This document shows, one piece after another, positions 50,571 to 62,099 of a stretch of DNA of 64,000 bases (positions are counted from its first letter, which is position 1; each line of letters begins with the position of its first letter). The notes under the pieces were generated by a model. That model saw only the letters and a list, made by a program, of their open reading frames with translations. It had not been told where the DNA came from and did not search any database. The DNA is from Escarpia spicata (taxonomy: Eukaryota > Annelida > Polychaeta > Sabellida > Siboglinidae), in assembly GCA_963995525.1 (NCBI GenBank), contig OZ023213.1, positions 51,455,856-51,519,855 of the forward strand, in the 5' to 3' direction. Both the position numbers and the translations under genes were made by a program.

Positions 50571-53500
50571 GTATCACATATCCAGGATGACATCAATTCA
50601 TCTTTGAAATTTTCGCCTACTGGATATTTCATCCCTCAAACAATTTGTTATATTGAACACGAAGCGGTGTCTTAGTGTGTTTTGTCAAGAGCCTTCAAGC
50701 GAGTTGTTTTTCAAAAATGAACAGAACGGAGATTTTGAAATTGAAGATGGCCGCCTTCTACCACCTTTCTTACTTACTTGGATGTGTAAAATGTATTTAG
50801 ATAGGCGTCATGTGATCGTCTAATCATGTACTGTCCACATGATATCCTAGTCTCCGACAGTTCGAGCTATGTGTTGTGCCATTACTGTTAATATGTTATA
50901 GTATATATTGAAGAATAGCAAAGATGTTGAAAACACTATGGGTTCAGTTTATTTGTAAAATGCCCTAATATTAAAATTACTATTTGTTATCCTTTGGAAT
51001 GCCGTGTTCTGGTCTAAATGTTGGATACTTTATATTGGCATCACATTCACCACGTTGCCGACGTTTGTTGCAGATTTGTGGCTGCTGCAGAAAATGGATC
51101 GTATTTTTGGCTGGACGAAATGTACAATCACGCAAACAACACCCCGTTCGATTACACGAAATGGGACGTCGGCAACATGTCGATGTTCGATGTCTACCGT
51201 CAACATCGCCATCTCAAGGAAGACATGATTGCGTCGTACGTTTCTTAACAAGCTGCCGACTCTTGACGATACATGTCGCAGTATATAACGTCAACAACGG
51301 CTACGGCAATATTGTTTAAATAAATCATCGTAATGCTGTTTAGTTATCCGATGCATAGTGGCCTCCTGCTTGATTACTGTATCAGTAACAATAGTCTACT
51401 TTACTTTGACCAGCCGCACCCACTAAGAACGATCAATGTGATGATACGGTACAACAATATTCGTGTGATGTTGTTCTCTAACCACCTCCAGATACTTGTC
51501 GTTGTCATTTTAGTTGTCGGTGGAAGGGAATGCCCAACTATACTTGGGTGATGTTGTTCTCTAACCACCTCCAGATACATGTCGTTGTCATTTTAGTTGT
51601 CGGTGGAAAGGCGTGCCGTGCAGTCACGAAGATTTTCAGTTGACCATGACTGATGCCGGAGTGTGTTATACGTTCAACGCCAGGATTACCGACAATTCCA
51701 CCATGGATACGGCTGGTAAATTTAACTCCCATCTTATGTAGCAATCAGAGGTGCACACCTTGGCCTGAAACTACCAAATGTTGGCACCTGCCATGAAATC
51801 TTACTATAATCGAGCAAGTGTATGCGGGCATGTTAGCGTTTTCCTCTTGGACGGCTTGAACCTTGAACGCAAAACTATAAGTGATAAATCTGCGACACTA
51901 GGGGTTAGACGTAATACCTATACAAAAACGTTCAACGATAAAATACCCCATAATTCATTAGCTATTGGTGTTTTAACAGTAGTTCACATTTGTTGACTAC
52001 GTAACACGTAAGATGGGGTGACACGATTTTTTTGCATTTGTGTTCACCAAAACAGTTTATTCTTCGAACCAATTTATGTCGCCTTTTCATATTTTGCTGA
52101 TTCTCTCATTAGACACGTCATCAGTCAGATACATGACCAAGTTGACTGCGCCATTACTCAGAACAAAAGTGGTAAGATTTGTTTGCCGCGAAAGGTTTTC
52201 CTTTTTATAAATTCGGAAGAATTGTAACTAAAACAACTTTGTAAATTGTTATGAATCCCATCAAAAACATAACAATCGATAAATCGAATGAACTGAATGG
52301 CTAAATTCGCACGTGCTCCGTCGGCAACGGCAACGAAATGGTCATTATTTCGCATGGAGATGCGTAGGTGGGCATTTCCCCACCAAACTCAAATAAACAA
52401 AGTTATGTGTATACACTCACATTATTCTAAAATCGTTCTCTGATGTGCTTGTCCTCTTTATATTAAAATACGTTTTGCACTTCAAATGTGGTATTACAAC
52501 AAGGGACCAGGATGATCCTGATCCTGGGTCCAAGGAGGTTATACACCACTTTCGGCATACACATGGGTACACAACTGAAATTATATTGAATGGCTGAAAA
52601 CCAAATTCTAGGTACATTTTGCACTTTTTCAAATGTTTTGATTACATAATTGCACCTTCCCTACCCACTAGTTGGGACTTCCGTTTTGGTCAACTATTAA
52701 ATTATCTAAATGATTTATAAATGAAATATTTTAGGTTAAACATCATTATCCAAGCCTCAGTATGTTGCATGATGTCAACTGTTCAGCTCATAATATTTCC
52801 AATGGGTAGGGAAGGTGCCTTATTTTGTGTCTTCAATGCTTCATATTAGGACATAGCAATGAACAAAGCTGGATTTGTCCATGTATTAGTATTACGTAGA
52901 AATATATTGTAAGCTGTAGTTATTATCTGCTACTGACTGACATATACCTAACTTTCTAGTCAAAATGTTCTCACCGGGTGTCACGTTAATGGTTACAACA
53001 ATTGGTCGTGTGTGTTTTGTTGCCCAAAAGGTAAGTATCAGATCATTGTACTTACCTAATATTAGACGAATACGTATATATATAATGGATTCAGCTACAT
53101 TATAAAAGTATATGCAAAACATTTTGTAAGTGCTATCAATTCTTTTTATTAACTGTGAATTACATAACTTTATTTATTATATTGATTACAGTTATACAGA
53201 AGAAACAAGAACATATGTAACACGTTACCAGCCTCTCGTGACTGTGAATTACAGAACTTTGTTTATTATATTGATTACATGATTTGGCTGGCTGGCACAC
53301 GTAGCGTAATAGCAGATAATAACATTTTGAAATACGTCTACACATGCGTGAGTGATGTTGTTTTGAAAAGGATGTCCATCAGCAAGTTGTTAATATCTGG
53401 TAGGAAGCATTGGAAGCATGAAACAAAGTAAAACTTTCTAATACGAAACACACTTCAAAATAATAATAATAGTAATAGTTTTATTTTGTTAAGCGCCACA

Positions 53501-56500
53501 CACAATGTTGTTCACAGCGCTTTGCAACTGTATACAAATACGTGTTAAGAATAAAGCATCAATAGTTGCTATATCATATATAACATGATCTAATAGTAAT
53601 AGTAATTAAGACAATAAATATAGTAGAAGTAGAAAAGGAATGTGATATAAAATATCATATAATAAAGCAAAAATAAATTAAGATAATTTTACTATTATTT
53701 TAATAAATAAAGTAAAATAAATGTATACATCAATAAATTAGACTAAAAGTGTATATGAAAAATAAATAAATAGATAAATAAATAAACGATCAACATCAAT
53801 CAGCTATGGTAAAAGAGTGTTGGTTACATATACGCTGCAGTGAACAGGTGAGTCTTCAACACAGTTTTAAATGAATCCAGTGATGCTTTGCTGGCAACAC
53901 TTGACGGCAAAGCGTTCCACTCTGCGTGAGTAGATGTACAATCAGCGGCTCTGCTGCGTGTTTTCGGGACAACTAGGGAATTTGAGTCAGCAGACAGAGC
54001 GTCTGCATGTGGACAGGCGAAGGTCTTCGTGCATTGCCTACAACGTAAACACAGCTAATTCTTGAATATAACGCGATATTGAATACGTAGCCAGTGCAGT
54101 TGGCGAAGAATAGGGATTGCACTTTCAGAATGACCATGTCGATTGATAAGGCAAGCGGCGGCATTCTGGTGTCCCTGCAATCAAGCGATGTTATCGGTTG
54201 ATGTACCGAACAGTACAGAGTTGCAATACTCCAAACGGGTTGTTATCATGGCATTAACTAAAGTTCCGCTGTCGGTTGAGTGAGTTAACGGTGAATCAAC
54301 TAGTGAGGTAGTTATTTACAGCAATAATAATAATACTCTCATTATAGCAGGGGATTTTAATATGAATTTACTTAAAATAAATGAAAACAGTATATACAGT
54401 GATGTTTTTGATACCTTAACATCTCATAGTCTTTACTCCCAAATTACGTTTCCAACTCGTTTCACTACAACAAACGGAACACTAATAGATAACTTGTTTT
54501 GTTCACTAAATCTATTTATATTAGAAAGTACTACTTTCTCGGACCATCAACCTTATTTTCTAATTATAGACACTATTCCTAACGCTGAACTCCCTCCTAA
54601 ATTTGTAAAAAATTATATACAAAGTGTTGAAACTATGCAGAAAGTTAATATTGAAATTGGTTCTTATAAATTGTACAACAAATTACATAAAAAAACAAAA
54701 AAGATCCCAACTTAAATTACAATATAATGCATGAAGAAATCATGCGCGCTAAAAGTAAGTACATGCCTATTAAAATAATGAAATTTAATCAATACAAACA
54801 CAAAAAATCGACATGGATTACCCTAGGTTTACTCAAATCTATTATATATCGGGACACACTTTATAAACAATTAAAAATGACTGACTGTAACTCATCAGAC
54901 TATGATATTACTAATACTAATTTAAAAAAAATACCATATTAAAAAGAAATATCCGTGCAGCTAAGCAAATCTACTTTGAATCACGATTTAACCATTACAA
55001 AAAATATATCAGAAATACATGGAAAACTATAAACGAAATTCTCTTAAAAAATTAAACAAAGAAGACATCTTCATCAACTTTTAAAGTCAATGGTACTACC
55101 ATAACAGATAATTCAGAAATAGCAAACAAATTCAATAACTATTTTACAAACATAGTTCAAACTATTGTAGAAGACACTATATATACAGGAAGCAAAAACT
55201 ATGACTACTAATTAAATACAAACGTTAGATCTACCCTTAAATTTAAGAATGTGGATGAAGAAACAGTAAAGAAAACAATAAATGATCTCTCAACTAAAAA
55301 CAGCAGTGGATTTTATGGAATTACATCAAAACTGCTAAAAATAATTGAACCAACTATAATTAAATCACTAACCCTAATAATTAACCAAGTTATTAATACT
55401 GGCATATTTCCTGATAAACTAAAAATTGCAAAAGTAGTTCCAATTTTCAAAAAGGATGACCCAACTCTAGTAAAAATTACAGGCCAATTTCTCTCCTTCC
55501 AACTATTTCTAAAGTACTAGAGAAAATAATCCATAATCAGATATCCACTTATTTTATTGATTCCAAGTAATTTTTTGATAATCAGTACGGATTTAGACCT
55601 AACCATTCAACAGATTATGCATCACTCGAACTAGTAGATAAAATAATTACTCAAATGGACAAAAATCAATTACCAATCAGTATTTTTCTTGACTTTTCCA
55701 TTGCTTTTGACACTATTGACCATTCGATATTATACCGAATTTGAAGATACCACATCTGATACTTTACCTATACAAGTAGGTGTGCCACAAGGGTCCATCA
55801 TTGGACCAATGTTATTTACTATATATATAAATGATTTTTCAAAAGCAAGCCAAATGTTTAAATTTATAATGTATGCTGATGATACCACTTTATTTAGCAT
55901 AATTGAGCCTCTTAGTGATAAAGAACACAGTAGAAATATAGAATCTGTAATAAATGAAGAACTCCTCAAAATAATTGAGTGACTTAATATTAATAAGTTG
56001 TCACTAAATAAAAGTAAAACTAAATATATGACCTTCCAAATGCCAACCAAATCTACGCAGAGCCTATTTCTCTAAATTGATAATATAAATATTGAGAGAG
56101 TGGAAGAATTTAACTTCTTAGGTTTAACTCTAGATACTAACTTAAATTGGAAAAAACACACTGAAAAAATATCAAATAAATGTTCCAAAACTATAGGAAT
56201 ATTAAATAGATTAAAACATGTGTTACCTTTAGAAATAAAAATTATTTTATATAATGCACTGCTAATATCTCATATTAATTATTGTATTATGACATGGGGA
56301 TACCAAGGAAACAGATTTAACGAAAATTCAAAAGAAAGCGGTGCGAATTATAACATTAAGTAAATACAATTCACATACAGAACCAAAAAAAACCAACATA
56401 CTCAAAGTACAAGACGTACTCAATTTACAAGAACTAAAATTTTATTACAAATACAAACATCAAAATTTACCCGTTTACTTATTAAATTGGCAGTTAACCC

Positions 56501-58683
56501 CAAATACCAGCACACACAAATATGACATTCGAAGAGCAACTGAACTACACACCTTCAGAACTAAACATGAATTTGCAAAAAAGTGTCTTAAATATAACTT
56601 ATCACATGTTATAAATAATATCCCTGATTTTGTGAAAGATAAGATAGTGACCCGTAGTTTGAAAGGATTCTCAAGTTATGCTAAAAACCACATGCTACAA
56701 AAATACAACGTCACGTGCAATATACAAAATTGCTACATATGCCAATTAAATTAATAAAGTTAATAATAATGCATCTTTTAAAGTTGTATAGTCGAGTACA
56801 TGCGTACATGCAAACTCAACATATTACAACGCACATTACATCAACAAAACAACCATCATACACATTATGTAAGAGAAGGCAAATACATTAATTTTTTTAA
56901 TGTTTGACATAATCATTATATTTTGCTATATAAATCCCAGGATTTGATACACTAAAAATAATTTTTTCTGGGTGGCCCCTGTGATAGCGATCAGTTTTGC
57001 TCTTAATAGGAGTGTCCCATCCCACAGCAACTGTTTTCTTTCCTTTTGTTGCAAAATGTATACTATATTCAGTTGATTGCATATTTTCAGATATTGTACA
57101 TTTCACATTTCAATATTACTGTATATGCCGGTATGTGTGTATATAATTATACATAATTTGTGTTTTTGTAATGCTGTTGGGAAAATAAAATTATCCTTAT
57201 CCTTTTCCTTATCAACCCGATGTTGCGCAGGTGCAACGAGCAAGTGCTGATAGTACGTGACACTTGCACAGTCATATCCAGGTGTCTATCGAGGTGGACG
57301 CTTATATTTCTAGCATGTTCAGTGGCACTAATATTATGTGTCCCACTTACGATAGCAGATGCCGATTTGGGGAAAACCGGTGCAATTTCTGTTTTGGGTC
57401 ATACATGAACAAATATTTCAAAGTCATCAACTCCTTCACGGCATCAATACATCGCTCTATGCGACGCACGGCGGTCTACAGAGAAGATGCGTCCAGGTCG
57501 AAATGACAGAACAGTTGTAGATCATCAATAGTCAAATCGTCTCGCTGGATAACACGCGATTGATGACGACAATCTGCTTGCGATCACTTAAGTAAGAAGA
57601 ACCACCCCGGCAATTCCGTAGAGGTCGTTATAAGCGATCCAGTAGTATTGCATGATCTATCGTGACAAATGCGGCGCTACAACAATAGTACCTTGTCTAC
57701 GTCACAAATTGCCAGGGTGAACAAGAATGGGCATAACATAAATAAGGATTTCCTTGTTAGAACGTGTTGTATCATATGTACAAGTACAAACATCTATAAA
57801 CATATCTTATGAGAAGGAAATAACAACGTGTTATTGTTCACCCACCGTGAAATCCGGTATAACTAGTCATCGGGATAACGAACATTTACGAACCCCGATT
57901 GCAGGGGTATGCCGAAGGATGCAACAATCAACCCCGGCATTTCGAATATAAATTGCGAGGCGTAGCTGCCTATTGTGAACACATGAGGAAAATACAGCCG
58001 TATCTCGGCAAAGTATGAGAAGAACGCCGTCACGTTGATGAACGAAACGTATACGGCTGTACGACGGTACTCGGTGGGCGTCGAATGGCGTCACGCTGAG
58101 CGAAAGTATACGGCTGTACGACGGTACACAGTGGGCGTCGATAGACGTCACGCGATGTCACCATAAATGTATGCTTATATATTGAAAATTTTGCCTACAG
58201 CACTGTGTTTCAGTTCCCCTTTAAGCCAAAAGCAGTCGTGTGATGTTATATGACGCAGCATTTCCAGTTGATGCAACATTTATTATAATCATAACTCGGT
58301 CACGCATACACACAATACAAAGGAACCAGTAAAAAGCCCGGGAATACTTGGCGAATGGCGAACCATCCTAAATGGCTTGAAAATCTAAATTTGGGTTGCG
58401 ACCCATGCACGGGACAACTGCATTAAATCACGTATAAATAAAATTGCATTTTCGTATACCATAAAAAACCGATATATTTCACAACCAATGGGTGTTTTCA
58501 GGGGTCAAGAACGGACTGCAACTGGTGTTGAACGTTGAACAGTACGAGTATATGACGGGACCACACAATGCAGTGGGACTGAAGTTTCTTCTGCACCATC
58601 AAGATGACGTACCGCAAGTACAGGACTTCGGCGATAACATCCCAGTAGGAATGGAAACATTTGTTGCAGTAAGCCTCTCGAAC
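50403..58683 (+). CDS. DEG/ENaC-family sodium channel, partial, four exons
   Basis: Partial gene for an amiloride-sensitive-type (ASIC/FMRFamide-gated-like) cation channel, a plasma-membrane trimer that admits sodium when opened by ligand, acid or force. Four exons with phases 2-2-2-1-0 join without a stop and encode about 210 residues. These are the first transmembrane helix, the family hallmark [13 protein letters not shown], the finger/palm region with [13 protein letters not shown] and GVCYTFN, and the beta-ball block [14 protein letters not shown] followed by [14 protein letters not shown]. The family's usual length is 450-650 residues. The N-terminus with its His-Gly motif, the thumb, the second helix and the GxS selectivity filter are not found before 64000. 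They may lie outside the window, or the gene may be broken by the foldback DNA downstream. The last intron is 6.8 kb and full of retrotransposons. Family is confident; subtype and activity are not. Confidence 0.85.
51074..51235 (+). CDS. Channel exon: extracellular finger region
   Basis: Acceptor GTTTGTTGCAG, donor TC|GTACGT. Encodes [18 protein letters not shown] and later [17 protein letters not shown]. 162 bp, entering and leaving in phase 2. The ORF itself runs on to a TAA four codons later, so splicing at GTACGT is required to reach the next exon. Confidence 0.82.
51465..51630 (+). repeat. 83-bp tandem duplication over a splice acceptor
   Basis: GATGTTGTTCTCTAACCACC through TTTTAGTTGTCGGTGGAA occurs at 51467 and again at 51550. 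Each unit contains a 3' splice site: AG at 51512-51513 and at 51595-51596. Each also carries the CRWKG codons. Only the second continues into the rest of the channel exon in frame. Confidence 0.92.
51597..51715 (+). CDS. Channel exon: Cys-rich CRWKG...CYTFN block
   Basis: Acceptor TCATTTTAG, donor GCTG|GTAAAT. Encodes [26 protein letters not shown] and ends DNSTMDTAG. The three cysteines match the spacing of disulphide-forming cysteines in this family. A CAG 27 bp downstream is in the same phase, but using it would drop CRWKGVPC. The acceptor and the first codons of this exon are tandemly duplicated just upstream. Confidence 0.88.
51716..53459 (+). other. Channel intron, first part
   Basis: No gene. 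It contains a direct repeat of about 38 bp, CTGTGAATTACA-AACTTT-TTTATTATATTGATTACA, at 53153-53190 and 53242-53279, 89 bp apart. Otherwise AT-rich. Confidence 0.6.
53460..54300 (-). mobile_element. L2-like LINE, 3' part of split copy
   Basis: Leftwards from 54300: [47 protein letters not shown], then after frame changes [20 protein letters not shown] and [14 protein letters not shown] with a stop. The 3' untranslated region has GCAAAGCGCTGTGAACAACA and ends in a (TTA)n-type tail near 53460-53475. This is the C-terminal end of an L2-type reverse transcriptase. Its 5' continuation is at 57211-57720, on the other side of an inserted LINE. Confidence 0.82.
54301..57210 (+). mobile_element. AT-rich LINE inserted in another LINE, YADD intact
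   Basis: The end of an apurinic-type endonuclease ([11 protein letters not shown] at about 54347, [16 protein letters not shown] at 54538) is followed by an [21 protein letters not shown] (55260), [28 protein letters not shown] (motif A), [20 protein letters not shown] (55775), [10 protein letters not shown] (55869) and [17 protein letters not shown]-terminal ORF (56341-56754) ends in a [13 protein letters not shown] Cys knuckle. The 3' untranslated region ends AATAAAATTATCCTTATCC. The endonuclease N-terminus is missing, and several frameshifts make it inactive. ATCAAC at 54295-54300 and at 57211-57216 flanks it as a target-site duplication. Its AT-rich codon use differs from the surrounding LINE. 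Confidence 0.88.
57211..57720 (-). mobile_element. L2-like LINE, 5' part of split copy
   Basis: Leftwards from about 57690: [16 protein letters not shown] (motif A with Val in place of Asp), then after a break a [24 protein letters not shown] reading, and near 57230 [12 protein letters not shown] or, in another frame, LHLRNIG. The block between motif A and the position after YADD (including VPQGS) is deleted. LHLRNIG joins naturally to TLVNAM at 54270 if the inserted LINE is removed. Confidence 0.75.
57785..58160. repeat. Dispersed repeat A, copy 2
   Basis: Same block order as 17306-17760: AACATATCTTATGAGAAG, TTATTGTTCACCCACC, ACCCCGATTGCAGGGGTATG, then units of the tandem repeat with GTATACGGCTGTACGACGG at 58048 and 58107. 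It lies inside the channel intron. Confidence 0.75.
58502..58683 (+). CDS. Channel exon: [14 protein letters not shown] block
   Basis: Acceptor GGTGTTTTCAG, donor AAC|GTAAGT. Encodes [18 protein letters not shown], later [19 protein letters not shown]. It enters in phase 1, exactly matching the end of the exon at 51715 across 6.8 kb, and leaves in phase 0. This is the last exon recognised. Confidence 0.88.
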
Positions 58684-58766
58684 GTAAGTAACCCCTTGTT
58701 AATAAAATATCCCAATATCAACTCTATAAAATACATTAATATATATATATATATATAAATAAATAA

Positions 58767-58840
<74 letters not shown>

Positions 58841-59149
58841 ATACACCTATGTCATTTACGATGGAAAGAAGAATAACGTCAATTCTGGAGGAAGTTCAAG
58901 GGTCAAAAAGTCAGAGATTAAGTAGCGATACCTGGCGGATTGGGGGCGAAGAAAATAAGCAGGTTAATAAACGCCCCTCGTGGAAATAAGGTCATGTAGA
59001 AAACTAGGTAAATTAGAGCCATATTTTGATTAACCTGTGAACAATATATCTAGGTCGATGACGTCTTGAAATAGACCAACGATGTTATGGAATGGATCAA
59101 TGCGCATGCGCATTGTCTGTTTCCCCGACGGTACAGCTTAAAATCTTTA
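58684..59149. repeat. (AT)n microsatellite and AT-rich flank
   Basis: 58738-58837 is a long TA/AT run. The rest to 59149 has no gene. A palindromic TGCGCATGCGCA sits at 59102-59113. Confidence 0.85.
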
Positions 59150-60800
59150 CCGTACTGTTTTCGGCGATCTTTTACTTTCTGACCTAACCATGGAAACGAC
59201 CACCTACAGCCGCCAAACTTCTCCTCACATATTTTACATACATATATACACACGACGTTACAAAAACAATATTTTATATTCCTACAACGATCAAATTTCG
59301 CAAAACAAGTAAAACTCGGCTTCAACGGCGGCGACTATCCGTTGCTCTGCGGTTACCGTAAAATTGATATTGTGTCGAGCTTCACAGAAATTCCGTACAG
59401 TGGCGCTATCATTACTGTACGCATGTTCGCACGCGATATATAAATATAATAATTTTTATATCGTTAATATATACGGGAGCGTGAGTGTGTGTGTGTGTGT
59501 GTGTGTGTGTTAGTTATAATATTGATATTGTTTCTGTTCAAAATTAGCTCGATTAATTAAGGCATAATTACTATCATCAGTATGGTTTGCATGTAATCAA
59601 AGGCTTCTACTTAATGTAAAAAACTAAATTAGTCTGATGAATAGCCAATAATTGTGTTCACGTGGGTCAATTATTTTTCAGTTGATGACCAACGAATGAG
59701 TCGGTGCTCCAACGAATAACACCATTTTTAGGGGCATTCAGACTTAGAATGAATCAAACATATTCCTTTATGTGCAAATGTTGTTAAATTGTGCATTTTG
59801 TTAAGCTGGGAAAGTAATTTCCGTAATTAGTTAATGTGACAAACTCAGCTAAGAAGATTCCTTATTTCCAGCTAGTGTTTTGTGTCACCATTAAAATTGC
59901 TGGTTTGGAACAAGTTATGCACAATTTGCTGCCACTCTGTATGTAAAGTGAAACTATTTGTGTTACATCAATTGGCGGTGAACACGGCAATTCGACGTAA
60001 TTGCAGATAAATTATGACGAGTTTAATTTGAAGATGAATTTTATTGTTTAAGTCGTTTTTCCCACAATAAAAAACAATAAAAAAGCATTAATATTTGTCT
60101 ACCGTCATATTTCATTATCATTTATTCATTATTCTTAACAAGTAATGAATGTCCAAAAATGTATTAATATTATTATTATTATTATTATTACATGTATGTT
60201 GGTAGCATTACATTTCATTAATAGAATAATAATTTGTATTAATATTCTTATCAAAAGAACGTATTAGTGCACAGACACACACTCACACACACATACGTAC
60301 GAACACAATTATTGACTATTCTTAAAACTTATTTTGTTTTTTACATTAAGTAGGAACCTTACATTATCTGCAAACCATACTGATGATAACAATTATGCCT
60401 GAATTAATCGAGCTACTTTGTAACATAAATAATGTCAATATTATAACTAACACACACACTCACGCTGCCGTATATATTAACGATATACAAATCATTATAT
60501 TTATATATCGCGCGCGAACATGCGTACAGTAAAGATAACGCCACTGTACAGAATGTCTGTGAAGCTCGACACAATATCAATTTTACGGTAACCGCGGAGC
60601 AACGGATAGCTGCCGCCGTTGAAGTCGAGTTTTACTTGAGTTTGTTTTGCGAAATTTGATCGTTGTAGTAATGTAAAATATTTGTTGTAACGTGTGTGTG
60701 TATATGTATGTAAGATATATGAGGAGAAGTTTGGCGGCTGTGGGTGGTCGCTTTTATGGTTAGGTCAGAAAGTAAAAGAACGCCCTGTTTTCAGTTATAC
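59150..60800. repeat. Large inverted repeat, arms about 500 bp
   Basis: The left arm (59150-59662) and right arm (60292-60795) are reverse complements at perhaps 80-85% identity. Shared blocks include TTTTACTTTCTGACCTAACC, GATCAAATTTCGCAAAACAA, ACCGTAAAATTGATATTGTG and a (GT)n run (59485-59510, mirrored as (AC)n). The spacer of about 630 bp has no coding sequence. It is consistent with a foldback/MITE-like element or an inverted duplication. Confidence 0.85.
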
Positions 60801-60844
60801 AAATAGTTCGATGACATCATGAAATATACCGTTACGCATGCGTA

Positions 60845-62090
60845 TTAATGCCTGTTTCCGACGGCTGCAAGGTGGTGAACTACCTGGTCACGTGATAAAA
60901 ACATCACATATGTTGTAGCGTCTCATGTTGAGTTAATGGTGAAGTATTAAAACAGAACAATCAGCGCCACCTTTTTATTTAACGATGAATTGTTAAAACA
61001 GGTCACTGGTGTTATGAAATAGGTCATTGCGCAAGTGCAATGATGTTTTTCTTACTGTAACTCACACATTCGTACCCTGATGAGTTATTAAAATAAGCAG
61101 ATGATATCAGAAAATGTGATATTTTAAGATGCCTCCTGTGTCCTGCGTGTGTTATTTCCATTGGCTTACACAAATCACATGACGTTAAAAGCATAATTAC
61201 CGTTATTTCCATTGATGTTTCCTACTTTTGTACATCAGCGTGGTAATCGAGTAACACTTTAGAGTTTCAACGTGTTAGGGGGTAAAGTTCTATAATTGAG
61301 TACTTGATCGTCATAACTTCACTACATTGTAGCCTTTCATCGAGGTTGCCTTCTAACATTTTCATACTTTAATGCATCAACGCGGTAACTTCTTAGCATG
61401 TTACCGTTTCAGCGTTTTAGCGGGACCAAATGTTCAATTTTAGTGCATCAGCTTGGTAACATCACAACATTTTATCATTGCGTGGTAACATCATAACCTT
61501 TTTGCCGTTGCGTGGTAACTTAATCTTAGCGTTACAACGCGGTAGCCTTGTAAAATGTTCTTATTGTATGCATCAGCGTGGTAACATCATAACACTTTAG
61601 CGTTTCAGCGGGGTAGCTTTGTAACATTTTCATACTTTGATGCGTGTGTATCGTAACTTCGTGACATTTCGGACTATTTCATGACACCATTGACCTATTT
61701 TAATAAATCATCGTTTAATAAAAAGGTGGCGCTGATTGATCTGTTTTCGTAAGTCATAATTTACTCAAAAAGAGGCGCTACGACATATATGACGGCATAA
61801 TCACGTGACCAGGTATATTATCCTTTTTATAATTCGCCACATTCGGGTAGCAAATGTATGCACTACCGTAATAAGAAAAATATAATTATGCATGCGCAAT
61901 GACCTTTTTCATGACATCATTGACCTGTTTTAATGATTCGTCGTTTAATAAAAAGGTGGCGCTGATTGACCTGTTTTCATAGTTCACCTTTTACTCAACA
62001 CTAGGCGCTACAGCATAATGTGTGACATTTTGATAACGTGACCTGATAGTTCATCATCTTGCCACCGTCGGAAACCGGCATCAATATTTA
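60845..62090. repeat. Second foldback with minisatellite-like core
   Basis: 60845-61045 is inverted relative to 61890-62090 (blocks: GTTTCCGACGG, GGTCACGTGAT, TCAGCGCCACCTTTTTAT, AACAGGTCA). A further partial copy lies at 61670-61860 in the same orientation as the right arm. The core, 61210-61665, is a degenerate series around GCATCAGCGTGGTAACATCA. No ORF of note. Confidence 0.78.
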
Positions 62091-62099
62091 ACAAGATTT

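Noticed and set aside
51624..51715. Channel exon starting after the CAG at 51621-51623
   Set aside because: The phase fits, but the upstream TTTTAG at 51596 is also in phase and adds CRWKGVPC, which the family requires.
57264..57506. A Cys-rich plus-strand ORF suspected to be another channel exon
   Set aside because: The minus strand of the same stretch carries reverse-transcriptase blocks of the split LINE, and channel exons at 51715 and 58502 already join in phase without it.
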